Source: Desulfomarina profundi (GTDB lineage Bacteria; Desulfobacterota; Desulfobulbia; Desulfobulbales; Desulfocapsaceae). Taken from it: 64,000 nt of DNA. The DNA is taken from contig NZ_AP024086.1 in assembly GCF_019703855.1 (NCBI RefSeq), positions 1,508,501 to 1,572,500 of the forward strand, given 5' to 3'. Below the pieces are notes generated by a model. The model saw only the letters and a program-made list of their open reading frames with translations. It searched no databases and had not been told where the DNA came from. Shown in pieces: positions 45,997 to 54,706 of this stretch (position 1 is its first letter; every line of letters begins with the position of its first letter). A program made the position numbers and the translations under genes.

Positions 45997-47094
45997 ATGA
46001 ATTTTAAAACCAGTTCATTAACATTATTTGTTGTATTCGGTATAGGACTCTGGCTGATTTTCAGCTCTTTGACAGGGTATTTCAACGGAGTAGATGCCGA
46101 TCCACGGCCTGTTACAGCCCGAGGCGATCTTGCCCAGGACGAGCAGAACACCATTGAAATCTTTCGTCTCAATTCTCCGTCGGTGGTGTACATTACAAGT
46201 ATTGCCCTGAGAAGGGGCTTTTTCTCTTTAAATGCTGTGGAAATTCCAAAAGGAACCGGGTCCGGTTTTGTATGGGACAGGAATGGTAGAATTGTAACAA
46301 ACTACCATGTCATCAGTGATGCAAATAAAATAAAGGTCACCATGGCAGACGGTTCCACCTGGAGAGCTGTTCTCATAGGTGTCGCTCCTGACAGAGATAT
46401 TGCCGTATTGCAGATTGACGCCCCATCCTCGGTTCTTCGTCCCATAACAATCGGCAGATCCAGTGATCTCCAGGTGGGTCAGAAGGTCTTTGCCATCGGC
46501 AATCCTTTTGGACTGGATCAAACAATTACTTCCGGAATCATCTCAGCCCTGGGACGACAGATTAAGTCAGTTACCGGACGAACTATCCAGGGAATGATTC
46601 AGACTGATGCCGCTATTAATCCAGGGAATTCCGGGGGCCCTCTACTTGACAGTGCGGGGAGGCTTATTGGTGTAAATACAGCTATCTACAGTCCGTCAGG
46701 GGCTTATGCGGGAATAGGGTTTGCCGTACCTGTAGATACAGTCAACAGTACCGTACCCAAGGTTATTAAATACGGCCATGTCATAAAGCCCGGTATTGGG
46801 GCCACCCTTGCTGACAAGAGACTGGCGGAGAGATTGGGGATAAAGGGAGTTTTGATTCTTGCTGTCGAGGCTGATGGTCCTGCTGCCAAAGCAGGATTGC
46901 ACCCGACCATGCAGTATATGGGGGAAATTATCCTCGGTGATATCATTACAGCAGTCGCCGGGCAACCGGTGACATCCTATGATGAACTGCGAACCGAACT
47001 TGAAAAATTTGAGGTGGGTCAGGAAGTGTCACTCACTGTTCTTCGGGGAGACCAGTTGTTTGATGTTAAAATACATCTTACTGCAATCAATTAA
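45997..47094 (+). CDS. DegP/DegQ-like periplasmic serine protease, one PDZ
   Basis: A 365-residue trypsin-like protease with an N-terminal signal/anchor (LTLFVVFGIGLWLIFSSL). The catalytic triad is visible: His in RIVTNYHVISD, Asp in PDRDIAVLQI, Ser in INPGNSGGPLL. A single PDZ domain follows (residues about 250-360: LILAVEADGPAAKAGLHPT, GDIITAVAGQPVTSYDELR). One PDZ and 365 residues fit the DegS/HhoA layout more than DegP, which has two. It should act on misfolded or signal proteins in the periplasm. Confidence 0.92.
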   Translation: MNFKTSSLTLFVVFGIGLWLIFSSLTGYFNGVDADPRPVTARGDLAQDEQNTIEIFRLNSPSVVYITSIALRRGFFSLNAVEIPKGTGSGFVWDRNGRIVTNYHVISDANKIKVTMADGSTWRAVLIGVAPDRDIAVLQIDAPSSVLRPITIGRSSDLQVGQKVFAIGNPFGLDQTITSGIISALGRQIKSVTGRTIQGMIQTDAAINPGNSGGPLLDSAGRLIGVNTAIYSPSGAYAGIGFAVPVDTVNSTVPKVIKYGHVIKPGIGATLADKRLAERLGIKGVLILAVEADGPAAKAGLHPTMQYMGEIILGDIITAVAGQPVTSYDELRTELEKFEVGQEVSLTVLRGDQLFDVKIHLTAIN

Positions 47095-47157
47095 TACCTA
47101 AATCTTGCACTTCGGCAGGTAGCGTAGACTCCGAACTTGTCAATTGCAGGATTTAGT
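47095..47157. repeat. Family C inverted-repeat element, copy 1 (compact)
   Basis: A 63-bp copy: CCTAAATCTTGCACTTCGG on the left, CAATTGCAGGATTTAG on the right. It directly abuts a Family B copy, sharing the TTTAG junction, so the two elements may have inserted next to or into one another. Confidence 0.8.
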
Positions 47158-47229
47158 GCCTTACTCCTGAATTTCTGTCATAAATACAAGAAAGGGGAAG
47201 GTGTTTTGAAATTAAATGGTTAGGTTTAC
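47153..47229. repeat. Family B hairpin repeat, copy 2
   Basis: Shares with copy 1 (21661) the hairpin CCTTACTCCTGAATTTCTG...AAGGGGAAGG and the tail GAAATTAAATGGTTAGGTTTA. It lacks the following GC-rich mini-hairpin, so it is shorter. Confidence 0.8.
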
Positions 47230-47303
47230 TCCCGGATGCTCACTCTGATTTTTGCAATGTGGGCCAGCGAACCCACAAACGCCTGGCTGAGTTTCACGCG
47301 TAA

Positions 47304-48398
47304 TCAGAAATTGATAGTTTTATCAGGTAGCAGGCCATTATTTTTCAATGCAAGATTTCTGGACCTTGCCAGTTCCCGCATATCGAGTTCCTTGTCTGAT
47401 TCGTCAATAATCTCCCTGCCGACGATTTCTTCAAGTATATCTTCCATGGAAACAATCCCCGTCATCGTACCATATTCATCCACAACAACGAAAAGATGTT
47501 GTCTACGATCAAAAAAATCTACCAGCACACGATTTAAGGGGGCTGTTTCCGGGACAAAATGGGCAGGATTGCTGAATTCATACAGTTTACAACTGCTTTT
47601 CCCTTCCGCTGCTGCCAGAAGAACGTCTTTGCGCATCACAATACCACTCACCTCGTTGGGTTCTTTTTTATACACTGGAATCCTGCTGTGACTGGAGAGT
47701 TCGGTAACCATGGACATTGCTTCTCCAACCGTAAGCTCCTCATCCATGGAAAAGGTTACCGTGCGCGGGGTCATAACTTGTCGAACAATCTTGTTTTTTA
47801 ATTCAATAATATTATTTATTACCTTTTCTTCCCCGACTTCGATATCTCCTGACTTGAGGGAAAGAGCAGCAATGGTCTGAATTTCCTCAGCACTGATTGA
47901 CTCTTCCTTCCTGTGCGGTAAAAGCCTTGTCAAAGACCTGCACACCCAAACTATCGGCTTGAGAACAAAAACCATAACCCTCAAAGGGTAGGTGATTAAA
48001 GGCGCCAGGGTGTACGCAAATGTAACGCCTATTGTTTTCGGAAGAATTTCTGAAAATATAAGAATCGCCAGGGTAAAGGTTGCAGAAAAATAGAGGAGAT
48101 TGTCATCTCCAAACATTTTTGCTGCAGCAGCCCCGGCGACAGCAGCTCCAATGGTATTGGCAATTGTATTTAAAGTGAGAATGGCTGTTATCGGTTCATC
48201 AATGTCAGAACGCAAACGCTTGAGGTGTTCGGCCGCGGAACTTCCGTTTTTTTTAAGCATCTCAACCTGACTTGCGCTTATACTGTACAGAACCGCTTCA
48301 CATATTGAACAAAGTGCTGAAATGGTGATTGCAAGGATAATGGCAATTATTAATGTCTGTAACACTGCTTTTCTCCAGGAAGAAAGGTTCTCAAACAA
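47304..48398 (-). CDS. CNNM/DUF21 transmembrane protein with CBS pair
   Basis: A 364-residue membrane protein. Residues about 1-180 form the CNNM (DUF21) domain with three or four hydrophobic helices (VLQTLIIAIILAITISALCSICEAVLYS, ANTIGAAVAGAAAAKMFG, LAILIFSEILPKTIGVTFAY). A CBS pair follows (VMTPRTVTFSMDEELTVGEAMSMV, FVVVDEYGTMTGIVSMEDILEEIVG). It stops after the CBS pair; the CorC_HlyC domain common in relatives is missing. The family is linked to Mg2+/Co2+ handling. mgtE lies nearby but on the opposite strand. Confidence 0.9.
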   Translation of the reverse strand: MFENLSSWRKAVLQTLIIAIILAITISALCSICEAVLYSISASQVEMLKKNGSSAAEHLKRLRSDIDEPITAILTLNTIANTIGAAVAGAAAAKMFGDDNLLYFSATFTLAILIFSEILPKTIGVTFAYTLAPLITYPLRVMVFVLKPIVWVCRSLTRLLPHRKEESISAEEIQTIAALSLKSGDIEVGEEKVINNIIELKNKIVRQVMTPRTVTFSMDEELTVGEAMSMVTELSSHSRIPVYKKEPNEVSGIVMRKDVLLAAAEGKSSCKLYEFSNPAHFVPETAPLNRVLVDFFDRRQHLFVVVDEYGTMTGIVSMEDILEEIVGREIIDESDKELDMRELARSRNLALKNNGLLPDKTINF

Positions 48399-48710
48399 AT
48401 TTTCAAATCATTCGATAACCTGGTAATTATCTACATTAAAGACTATGATATTTTATAGCAAAACAACCCCGGCATAATAATGACTCAGGAACAATTCCAA
48501 GGTGCTGCGTTTCATTAATTTGTACTGTTATTTGAATTATAATATATTTTATCTGATAATAAACGGAGAAGTATTTATTATCTGAAAGTCCCGCCTCAAA
48601 AGGTTGTTTTGTCAGAGTTGAGATTTTCATTGTCTCATTGAGCCTAAAGTACATGATTGATTGAACCAGCCATTCGATAGTATTTTGGGTAAATAAAAAA
48701 AGGATAAGAA
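48399..48710. other. Divergent promoter region, CBS gene / pepA
   Basis: An AT-rich 312-base region between divergent genes. It must hold both promoters, but I see no operator, repeat or RNA structure I would name. Confidence 0.3.
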
Positions 48711-50249
48711 ATGAAAGATACACAATGTACTGTTTTTAAGAACAGCGCAGAAAAATATTCAGGTGATCTCCTGGTTGCTCTGATCACTATCGACAAGGAC
48801 GAACAACTCAACGGCCCAAAGGAAGTCCAATATATTCTTGGAGAACTCAACCAGCTAGATGAGTTTAAAGGAAAGAATGGAACGTCTATACAACTCTATC
48901 CTCCCTGGGAAACGCCAGGAAAAAGACTTCCGGCCCAAAGAATGCTGCTTGTCGGACTCGGGGAAATCGATAAAAAAGATTCTCCGGACACAATCAGAGA
49001 ACTGTTGAGGACGGCCGCAGGTACTGCTGCACTCCAATGTGAAAAAAACCGTGCTGAGAACGTATGCATCATTCTCGGAAAATTCGGAAAACTTCACCTT
49101 CCTGACGCTGCAGAGGCTCTTACAGAGGGAATACTCCTGGGAGGATATAGTTTTACAAAATACAAGACAGACACAAAGGAACAGTATTCTGGATTAAAAA
49201 AGGTCATATTCTCCACGTCTTCTTCTGTCGCAGCAGTGAAAAAACGTGTGGAAATGGCAGTCACGTCCTCAAAAAGTGCTATTGTCGCAAGGAATATGGC
49301 TAACGAACCAGGCAATCTCTGGACATCTGGGGAATTTGGTCGATATGGACGAAAAATTGCAAAGAAATACAAGCTGAAATGCAGAGTCTACGGAAAGGCC
49401 GATATCAAAAAAATGAAAATGGGAGGTCTTCTGGCTGTCAACCAGGGTTCTCAGGATCCTCCTAAACTCATTGTTATTGAGTACCTGCCTGAAAAAAAAT
49501 CTGATACGATTCTTCTTGTTGGAAAAGGACTGACCTTTGATTCGGGTGGTATAAGTCTTAAACCGGCAGCAGGCATGATGGACATGAAGTATGACATGTG
49601 CGGTGGTGCCGCTGTACTTGCCGTTATGGAGACAATTGCAAAAGAGAAACCGAAAACAGGGGTTGTTGCCATTGTTCCTGCCACGGACAATATGTCAGGG
49701 GCAGGGGCCTTAAAACCCGGTGATGTCATAACACATTATAATGGAACTACCTCTGAAATTGAAAATACGGATGCGGAAGGCCGCCTTATTCTCGCTGACG
49801 CTCTTGCATTCGGTATTAAAAAATTCAAACCGGACTGTGTCATTGATGTTGCGACACTTACAGGGGCAGTAATAGTCGCTCTGGGCCATCATCACTGCGG
49901 GATATTCAGTAATAATGATCAACTGGTAGAAAGGCTGCTAAACGCAGGCATGAAATGCGGAGAACCTTTTTGGCGTTTGCCTCTTGGAGAATCGTATTCA
50001 AAACAGATTAAATCACGAATTGCGGATATCAAAAACACCGGTGGCCGGGACGGAGGGTCCATTACAGCAGCAGCATACCTGCAGAACTTTGTTGAAGATA
50101 TTCCCTGGGCTCATCTTGATATAGCAGGAACTGCCTGGGATTTTACTGAAAAATCATATATACCGAAAGGCCCTTCAGGATTTGGTGTAAGAACTTTAAT
50201 CGAAATGATACGATCATGGGAAAATGGTAAACTGAAATGTTCCGATTGA
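48711..50249 (+). CDS. pepA: Leucyl aminopeptidase PepA (M17)
   Basis: A 512-residue two-metal exopeptidase. The C-terminal catalytic domain carries LLVGKGLTFDSGGISLKP, YDMCGGAAVLAVME, ENTDAEGRLILADAL (the M17 hallmark) and DVATLTGAVIVALG. The N-terminal domain (residues 1-180) is less conserved. The length matches the E. coli enzyme (503). In E. coli PepA also binds DNA at plasmid cer sites; nothing here indicates that. It is the second aminopeptidase in the window after apeB. Confidence 0.94.
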   Translation: MKDTQCTVFKNSAEKYSGDLLVALITIDKDEQLNGPKEVQYILGELNQLDEFKGKNGTSIQLYPPWETPGKRLPAQRMLLVGLGEIDKKDSPDTIRELLRTAAGTAALQCEKNRAENVCIILGKFGKLHLPDAAEALTEGILLGGYSFTKYKTDTKEQYSGLKKVIFSTSSSVAAVKKRVEMAVTSSKSAIVARNMANEPGNLWTSGEFGRYGRKIAKKYKLKCRVYGKADIKKMKMGGLLAVNQGSQDPPKLIVIEYLPEKKSDTILLVGKGLTFDSGGISLKPAAGMMDMKYDMCGGAAVLAVMETIAKEKPKTGVVAIVPATDNMSGAGALKPGDVITHYNGTTSEIENTDAEGRLILADALAFGIKKFKPDCVIDVATLTGAVIVALGHHHCGIFSNNDQLVERLLNAGMKCGEPFWRLPLGESYSKQIKSRIADIKNTGGRDGGSITAAAYLQNFVEDIPWAHLDIAGTAWDFTEKSYIPKGPSGFGVRTLIEMIRSWENGKLKCSD

Positions 50250-50327
50250 AGTTACAATTTCTCAACCAACCGAAATGGTCGAATCTTGAGGATCGTTCAT
50301 TTATACCTCTTGGCATTTATGTTTTTT

Positions 50328-50434
50328 AATACCTTACTCCTCAGGTTTTGTCATAAAAAAAGAAAAGGGAAGGTGTTATGAAATTAAATGGTTAGGTTTA
50401 TTTTCAAGGTACATGTCCCCCTTGTGGGTGTTAG
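50328..50434. repeat. Family B hairpin repeat, copy 3
   Basis: Shares CCTTACTCCT, TGTCATAAAAAAAGAAAA, GGGAAGGTGTTATGAAATTAAATGG and the mini-hairpin CCCCCTTGTGGG. Where copy 1 has the outer pair AGTGCC/GGCACT, this copy has ATACC/GGTA, a change that keeps pairing. Confidence 0.78.
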
Positions 50435-50535
50435 ATGCAACAGAGCAATAAAAATCAGACTGCGGCAGAAATACTTTACAATCTGGATTTTCAGATAGAA
50501 AACTCCTATTGCATGCCATACAGGAGAGTTGTGAC

Positions 50536-52083
50536 GTGGTAAAAAACAGAACCGTTATCGTTATTGACAATGAGGTGCTTGCAGCAGACCTCTGTCGTAA
50601 AATGCTTCTTCCCCTTGGATACTCAGTAGTTTGTGCATTCAGCGGAGAACAGGGTATTGATCTCGCAAAAAATAAGCGTTTTGATATTGCAATTATAAGT
50701 GACAGATTGCACGACATGCCGGGTGTTGAGCTTTTTTCCCTGCTCAGGCAGAAAAATCCTGTCATGTCCGGAATTTTAGTGACCGATCAAACCAGTGTTG
50801 AACTGGTTGTAAATGCCATGAACAGCGGATTCCAGAGGCTTCTTCAAAAACCTCTTAAAGGACCGCCTCTTATTGCTGCGGTGCAGGATACATTAGAAAT
50901 AGTAGAGCTTCATGAAGAAAATATCAGGATGAATACTTTGCTTCCACTGTATGAACTTGGTGAAAAATTCATGAAGGCTGAAAAAGAAACCGAAGTTTAC
51001 CAGGAACTCCTGGCAGCAATAAGACAGGAAATTGATGTTACATCCGTCTCGATTATGATGTTTGATCAGGACGAAGAGGTATTAAGGATTGTAGCTTCCT
51101 TCGGTATTGACCCTGAAATAGCCAGCAGGGTGAGAATTAAACCGGGTGAAAAAATTGCCGGAAAAGTTTTTAAACTCAAGAAGCCGGTCATACTTAATCG
51201 CAACGAGAAAAATCCCGACCAGTTTCTTAAACTGCTGAAAAGAAGTGAAATAGCAGCTTCCATTTGTTTTCCCATGCGAAACACTGAAAAAGTTATAGGG
51301 ATGGTTAATATTGCCCAGACAAGGGAAAATACTGTTTTCAGCAGTGGCGATATCGAAATGCTGTCAGTGATAGTCAAACAGTCTCTCATGGCCCTCGAAA
51401 AAATATGGTCCATTAAAAAAAGAGAGGAAACCTGCAGGGTTACTGCGCTCCTGGAACAATATGTTTCCCCAGAAATATCAGAAATTCTTGCCGACAAAAA
51501 GGATTTCCCTCAAGATTCCGGAAAAGTACTTGAACTGACAGTTCTTTTTGCCGATATCAGAAAGTTTACTCTCCTCGTTCAGCGACTGCCACCTGCAAAA
51601 CTGAGAATATTTCTTAATGAGTTTTTTGAACTTTTTGCAGAAATTGTTTTTTCCTTCAGAGGAATGCTTGATAAATTCATGGGAGATGCTGCCCTGGTTA
51701 TTTTCGGGGCACCTCTTGAAATTGATACACCATCTCTTTCTGCTGTCAGTGCGGCGGAGCAGATAATGAGGGAATTTGAAGTTCTCAGGTGTTTGTGGAC
51801 AAAAAAGAACTCTGTTTTCAAGGAAATCGGCCTTGGCATAGGAGTCAGCCGGGGACCCATGTTTCTCGGAAATGTCGGATCAGTCAGACGTCTTGACTAC
51901 ACTGTGATAGGTACTGATGTTAATATAGCCCAACGACTGGCTTCAGAAACGGCATCCGGACAGATATTACTGACGGAGAGGGTTTATAATGATATTAAAA
52001 AAACATACAAAATAAACTCCGGAGAAAAAAAATTGCTGAGGGGTATGGATTCAGAGATTATGATATACTCCCTTACCCGCTGA
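50536..52083 (+). CDS. Response regulator - GAF - class III nucleotide cyclase
   Basis: A 515-residue signalling enzyme. Residues about 5-120 are a receiver domain (VIVIDNEVLAADLC, IISDRLHDMPG with the phosphorylatable Asp, LQKPLKGPP with the Lys). Residues about 155-310 are GAF (VTSVSIMMFDQDEEVLRIVASFG). The rest is a class III cyclase: LELTVLFADIRKFTLL, LDKFMGDAALVIFGAP and RLDYTVIGTDVNIAQRLAS, so it probably makes cAMP from ATP. The GTG at 50536 has AGGAG at 50522-50526; the TTG at 50509 has none. A cNMP-binding protein at 32.7 kb may respond to its product. Confidence 0.9.
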   Translation: MVKNRTVIVIDNEVLAADLCRKMLLPLGYSVVCAFSGEQGIDLAKNKRFDIAIISDRLHDMPGVELFSLLRQKNPVMSGILVTDQTSVELVVNAMNSGFQRLLQKPLKGPPLIAAVQDTLEIVELHEENIRMNTLLPLYELGEKFMKAEKETEVYQELLAAIRQEIDVTSVSIMMFDQDEEVLRIVASFGIDPEIASRVRIKPGEKIAGKVFKLKKPVILNRNEKNPDQFLKLLKRSEIAASICFPMRNTEKVIGMVNIAQTRENTVFSSGDIEMLSVIVKQSLMALEKIWSIKKREETCRVTALLEQYVSPEISEILADKKDFPQDSGKVLELTVLFADIRKFTLLVQRLPPAKLRIFLNEFFELFAEIVFSFRGMLDKFMGDAALVIFGAPLEIDTPSLSAVSAAEQIMREFEVLRCLWTKKNSVFKEIGLGIGVSRGPMFLGNVGSVRRLDYTVIGTDVNIAQRLASETASGQILLTERVYNDIKKTYKINSGEKKLLRGMDSEIMIYSLTR

Positions 52084-52148
52084 CCAATGTCCGCAACCGA
52101 TGCCCGTCCTGGCATCGGCAAAACAGACGTATTTCAAAAGTCATGTCT

Positions 52149-52442
52149 TCATGGACAAGTACCAGTTACAAGAAGCATTGTCTTATCGCGAAAGACAACT
52201 GTGTCTTTCGGATATAATTTTCGTCCTCGACGTGTTTCGATACTATCGTTGACCTTTACCTCCCCCTGAAGGATCACGATTTTCGCCTCAACACCATCCT
52301 GAACAAGATCAGCAAATTTTAAAAATTGACCCAGACTGATTGGCATTTTTTTTATAGTAATCACTATAGGATTTTCAGACGTTTTTGTATATTGCAATGG
52401 ACTTTCTCTCTTCTGAATTCTTGACCGGCTTTGGACGGTCAA
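52149..52442 (-). CDS. S4-domain RNA-binding protein (YbcJ/RlbA-like)
   Basis: A 97-residue protein that is essentially one S4 domain: PISLGQFLKFADLVQDGVEAKIVILQGEVKVN, then DSIETRRGRKLYPKD. This is the small RNA-binding fold found in YbcJ and YaaA-type proteins. The N-terminal 30 residues are not conserved-looking; the ATG at 52346 would begin within the domain's first strand, so I kept the longer start. No partner gene is seen. Confidence 0.82.
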   Translation of the reverse strand: MTVQSRSRIQKRESPLQYTKTSENPIVITIKKMPISLGQFLKFADLVQDGVEAKIVILQGEVKVNDSIETRRGRKLYPKDTVVFRDKTMLLVTGTCP

Positions 52443-52602
52443 GTAAAGTACTTGAAAAATAATGAGAAAATTATTTTATAATAGAGTATTCATTTTAATG
52501 AAACCTCATTCCCGAGATTACCAGGCTTGAAAAGCCGGTAAACAACGCTCGTTAAGGAAAGAGGTGAAAACATTTTAATCATTTTAAAAGGGAGTATGAA
52601 CT

Positions 52603-53109
52603 ATGAAATGTAACACAGTTTTCAATATTATAGTCAGGTATTGTGCCATTATACCTGTATTGATTCTTTTAAATGGCTGTGTTGGCATGGGTTTTAATTC
52701 GGCCCCTCCTCCTGAAGAAGACAGTAGCCTTGCCCCTGTAACAACGATGGTTGAAAGCTATGGTGATATCGAACTGCCTATTGAAATGAAACTCGTATCC
52801 AAAAAAAGTATGGCAATGCGTACGGACTCTTTCCAGGGCGGTATTCATATCTATCGGGGCAGGGTGGAAATCTCCTCACTTCGAGATTATATTGTGGCTT
52901 CCATGAGAAACCATAAATGGAAGATGGTTGGCGAAGCTTCTTATAATAACGTAATGCTCGCCTTTACAAAACCAAATAAAACCTGCATGGTTGTACTCTA
53001 TGAAGATTCTGCAGGAATTCTTGGCAAGACTCAGGCCAATTTTTATGTGACTGTTGATGTGGCTGCCGCCAGTCGGTTAAATCCATTTGGTGAGCCAATC
53101 AAACAGTAA
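52603..53109 (+). CDS. Uncharacterised outer-membrane-type lipoprotein
   Basis: A 168-residue lipoprotein: signal sequence with lipobox LLNGC near residue 25, then a Pro/Glu-rich linker (APPPEEDSS). The globular part (residues about 55-165, ELPIEMKLVSKKSMAMRT, YIVASMRNHKWKMVGEA, KTCMVVLYED) resembles a small alpha/beta domain seen in conserved deltaproteobacterial lipoproteins. Function unknown. A strong hairpin terminator follows at 53151. Confidence 0.72.
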   Translation: MKCNTVFNIIVRYCAIIPVLILLNGCVGMGFNSAPPPEEDSSLAPVTTMVESYGDIELPIEMKLVSKKSMAMRTDSFQGGIHIYRGRVEISSLRDYIVASMRNHKWKMVGEASYNNVMLAFTKPNKTCMVVLYEDSAGILGKTQANFYVTVDVAAASRLNPFGEPIKQ

Positions 53110-53150
53110 AATGGTGAAAATATATCCAGATAAGCTGAGTTACTAGGGCA

Positions 53151-53194
53151 AAAACTGATATCAGGCGGAAATATCTCCGCCTGATATCAGTTTT
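53151..53194. terminator. Bidirectional terminator overlapping the ksgA stop
   Basis: Perfect 19-base arms (53151-53169 / 53176-53194), loop AATATC, with A runs and T runs outside. On the minus strand the right arm encodes the last codons of ksgA and the loop/left arm contains its stop. Confidence 0.88.
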
Positions 53195-54075
53195 GTAATG
53201 ATGCCTGAAACTCTCATAAATTCCTCAATTGTGATGCATTCCGGTCTGATTGAGGGATTAAGACCTGCCTCTTCGATTGCCTGCCTTGTCAGTTCCTTAT
53301 TCTTCCTGCCATCTCCTTTCAACTGTTTCAGGAAAAACCCACCGCCACTGAGTGTATTCAAAACTGTTTTTCTTCTCTGGCTGAATGCGATACGAACCAC
53401 CCTGGGAAAAAGAGGCGGGAGAATATCATTTTCCAAGGAGTTACCGGGAAAAGAAACAGCAGGAGAATTGAAATCAATTCTGACAACGATAGAGTCTATT
53501 TTCGGCCGTGGATGAAATTCAGATGGCTTGAGTGTCAGCAGTTTCTCCACTGAAGCACAGGCACCCAGGAGGATGGTTGGAATACCGTATTCCTTTGTTC
53601 CCGGACGCGCAACAAGCCTGTCAGCGACCTCTTTCTGCAACATAACGGTTGCGGTTGATAGGAGGGTGTGATTATCAATGAGCTTGAATATAAAGGGATT
53701 GGAAATAGAGTAGGGGAGATTGGCAAGAATAATAAGATCGCCGATCTCATTGTGCAATTCTTTTAAATCAGCTTTAAGGATATCATTGTGAATAAGGTTT
53801 ACATTTGCAGGCAGGTCTCCTTTCTCCTTATGCAACCTGATAATACCACTGTCAATCTCATATCCATAAACATAATGAACTGCCCGGGCGAGAGGAACAG
53901 TCAGAGCACCGAGACCTACTCCAACTTCAATTACAGTATCATTTTTGCTGAGCCGGGCGCTCCTGACTATACTTTCAGCCGTGGATTTGTAGACAAGAAA
54001 GTTTTGTCCGAAACGTTTCTTGGGGGCGAGCCCCTGGTTTTTCAGTGTTGCTCTGGTATATCCGTATTTATGCAT
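53161..54075 (-). CDS. rsmA: 16S rRNA adenine dimethyltransferase KsgA (RsmA)
   Basis: A 304-residue methyltransferase that dimethylates A1518/A1519 of 16S rRNA. It has the N-terminal PKKRFGQNFLVYKS, SAM motif TVIEVGVGLGALTVPLARA, YGYEIDSGII, and the catalytic LANLPYSISNPFIFKL. It is somewhat longer than the E. coli enzyme (273), with an extra C-terminal tail ending in ITKLISGGDISA. The last codons lie in the terminator palindrome. It is 33 bases downstream of the DUF2062 gene. Confidence 0.93.
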   Translation of the reverse strand: MHKYGYTRATLKNQGLAPKKRFGQNFLVYKSTAESIVRSARLSKNDTVIEVGVGLGALTVPLARAVHYVYGYEIDSGIIRLHKEKGDLPANVNLIHNDILKADLKELHNEIGDLIILANLPYSISNPFIFKLIDNHTLLSTATVMLQKEVADRLVARPGTKEYGIPTILLGACASVEKLLTLKPSEFHPRPKIDSIVVRIDFNSPAVSFPGNSLENDILPPLFPRVVRIAFSQRRKTVLNTLSGGGFFLKQLKGDGRKNKELTRQAIEEAGLNPSIRPECITIEEFMRVSGIITKLISGGDISA

Positions 54076-54108
54076 TACAATTTATCGTCTGGGAGCAAAA
54101 AATGCTCT

Positions 54109-54597
54109 TCAAAAGCTTTTGTTGACTTTCATGGAACGTCTGAAAAAATAAAGAGCTATGAAATAACTGAGAAGGCTTATGGGAAGAGCAAACAGGATAG
54201 ACCCGGATATCATCACTGTGATTGTTTCATATCCAAGATTGCCCAAAACGGCCAGTGAAGCTGCAATACTTTCCGAATGAAGTAACTGGTCAATAACCGT
54301 CCTGATTTTCAGCCAACTTACCTCATTGGCAGTAAAAATATTTCCAAAACGAACAGAAAAATAATAAATCGGAAAGTATGTCAGTGGGTTACAGACCACC
54401 CAGCTTGAAAGTATTCCGGCAATTGTTGAGGTTCTTGATACAACTGTCATGCCAATAACCAGCAGGGTATGAAAAGGTATCGTCGGAGTCAGACCCACGA
54501 ATACACCTATTGCGGTTCCACCGGCAAGAAGAGCAGGATCTCCTTTCAGTCGTTTAAATCTCAGATAATAGTACCTGTTAATTCTTCTCAGATTCAA
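54109..54597 (-). CDS. DUF2062-family membrane protein
   Basis: A 162-residue protein with three or four hydrophobic segments (GTAIGVFVGLTPTIPFHTLLVIGMTVV, AGILSSWVVCNPLTYFPIYYFS, LPISLLSYFIALYF). The N-terminal basic region RRINRYYYLRFKRLKGDP and the NPLTYFPIYY motif are typical of DUF2062. The function is unknown. It lies between tsaD and ksgA on the same strand. Confidence 0.88.
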   Translation of the reverse strand: MNLRRINRYYYLRFKRLKGDPALLAGGTAIGVFVGLTPTIPFHTLLVIGMTVVSRTSTIAGILSSWVVCNPLTYFPIYYFSVRFGNIFTANEVSWLKIRTVIDQLLHSESIAASLAVLGNLGYETITVMISGSILFALPISLLSYFIALYFFRRSMKVNKSF

Positions 54598-54706
54598 AAT
54601 AAATTTTTAATTATGAGCTGATAGTCTATACAGTTCAGTCTGGTATTAACCCGAATCTGTAACCACTTAAATGAAGAATAACAATCCAGCGTTTATAAAT
54701 TCCCAC

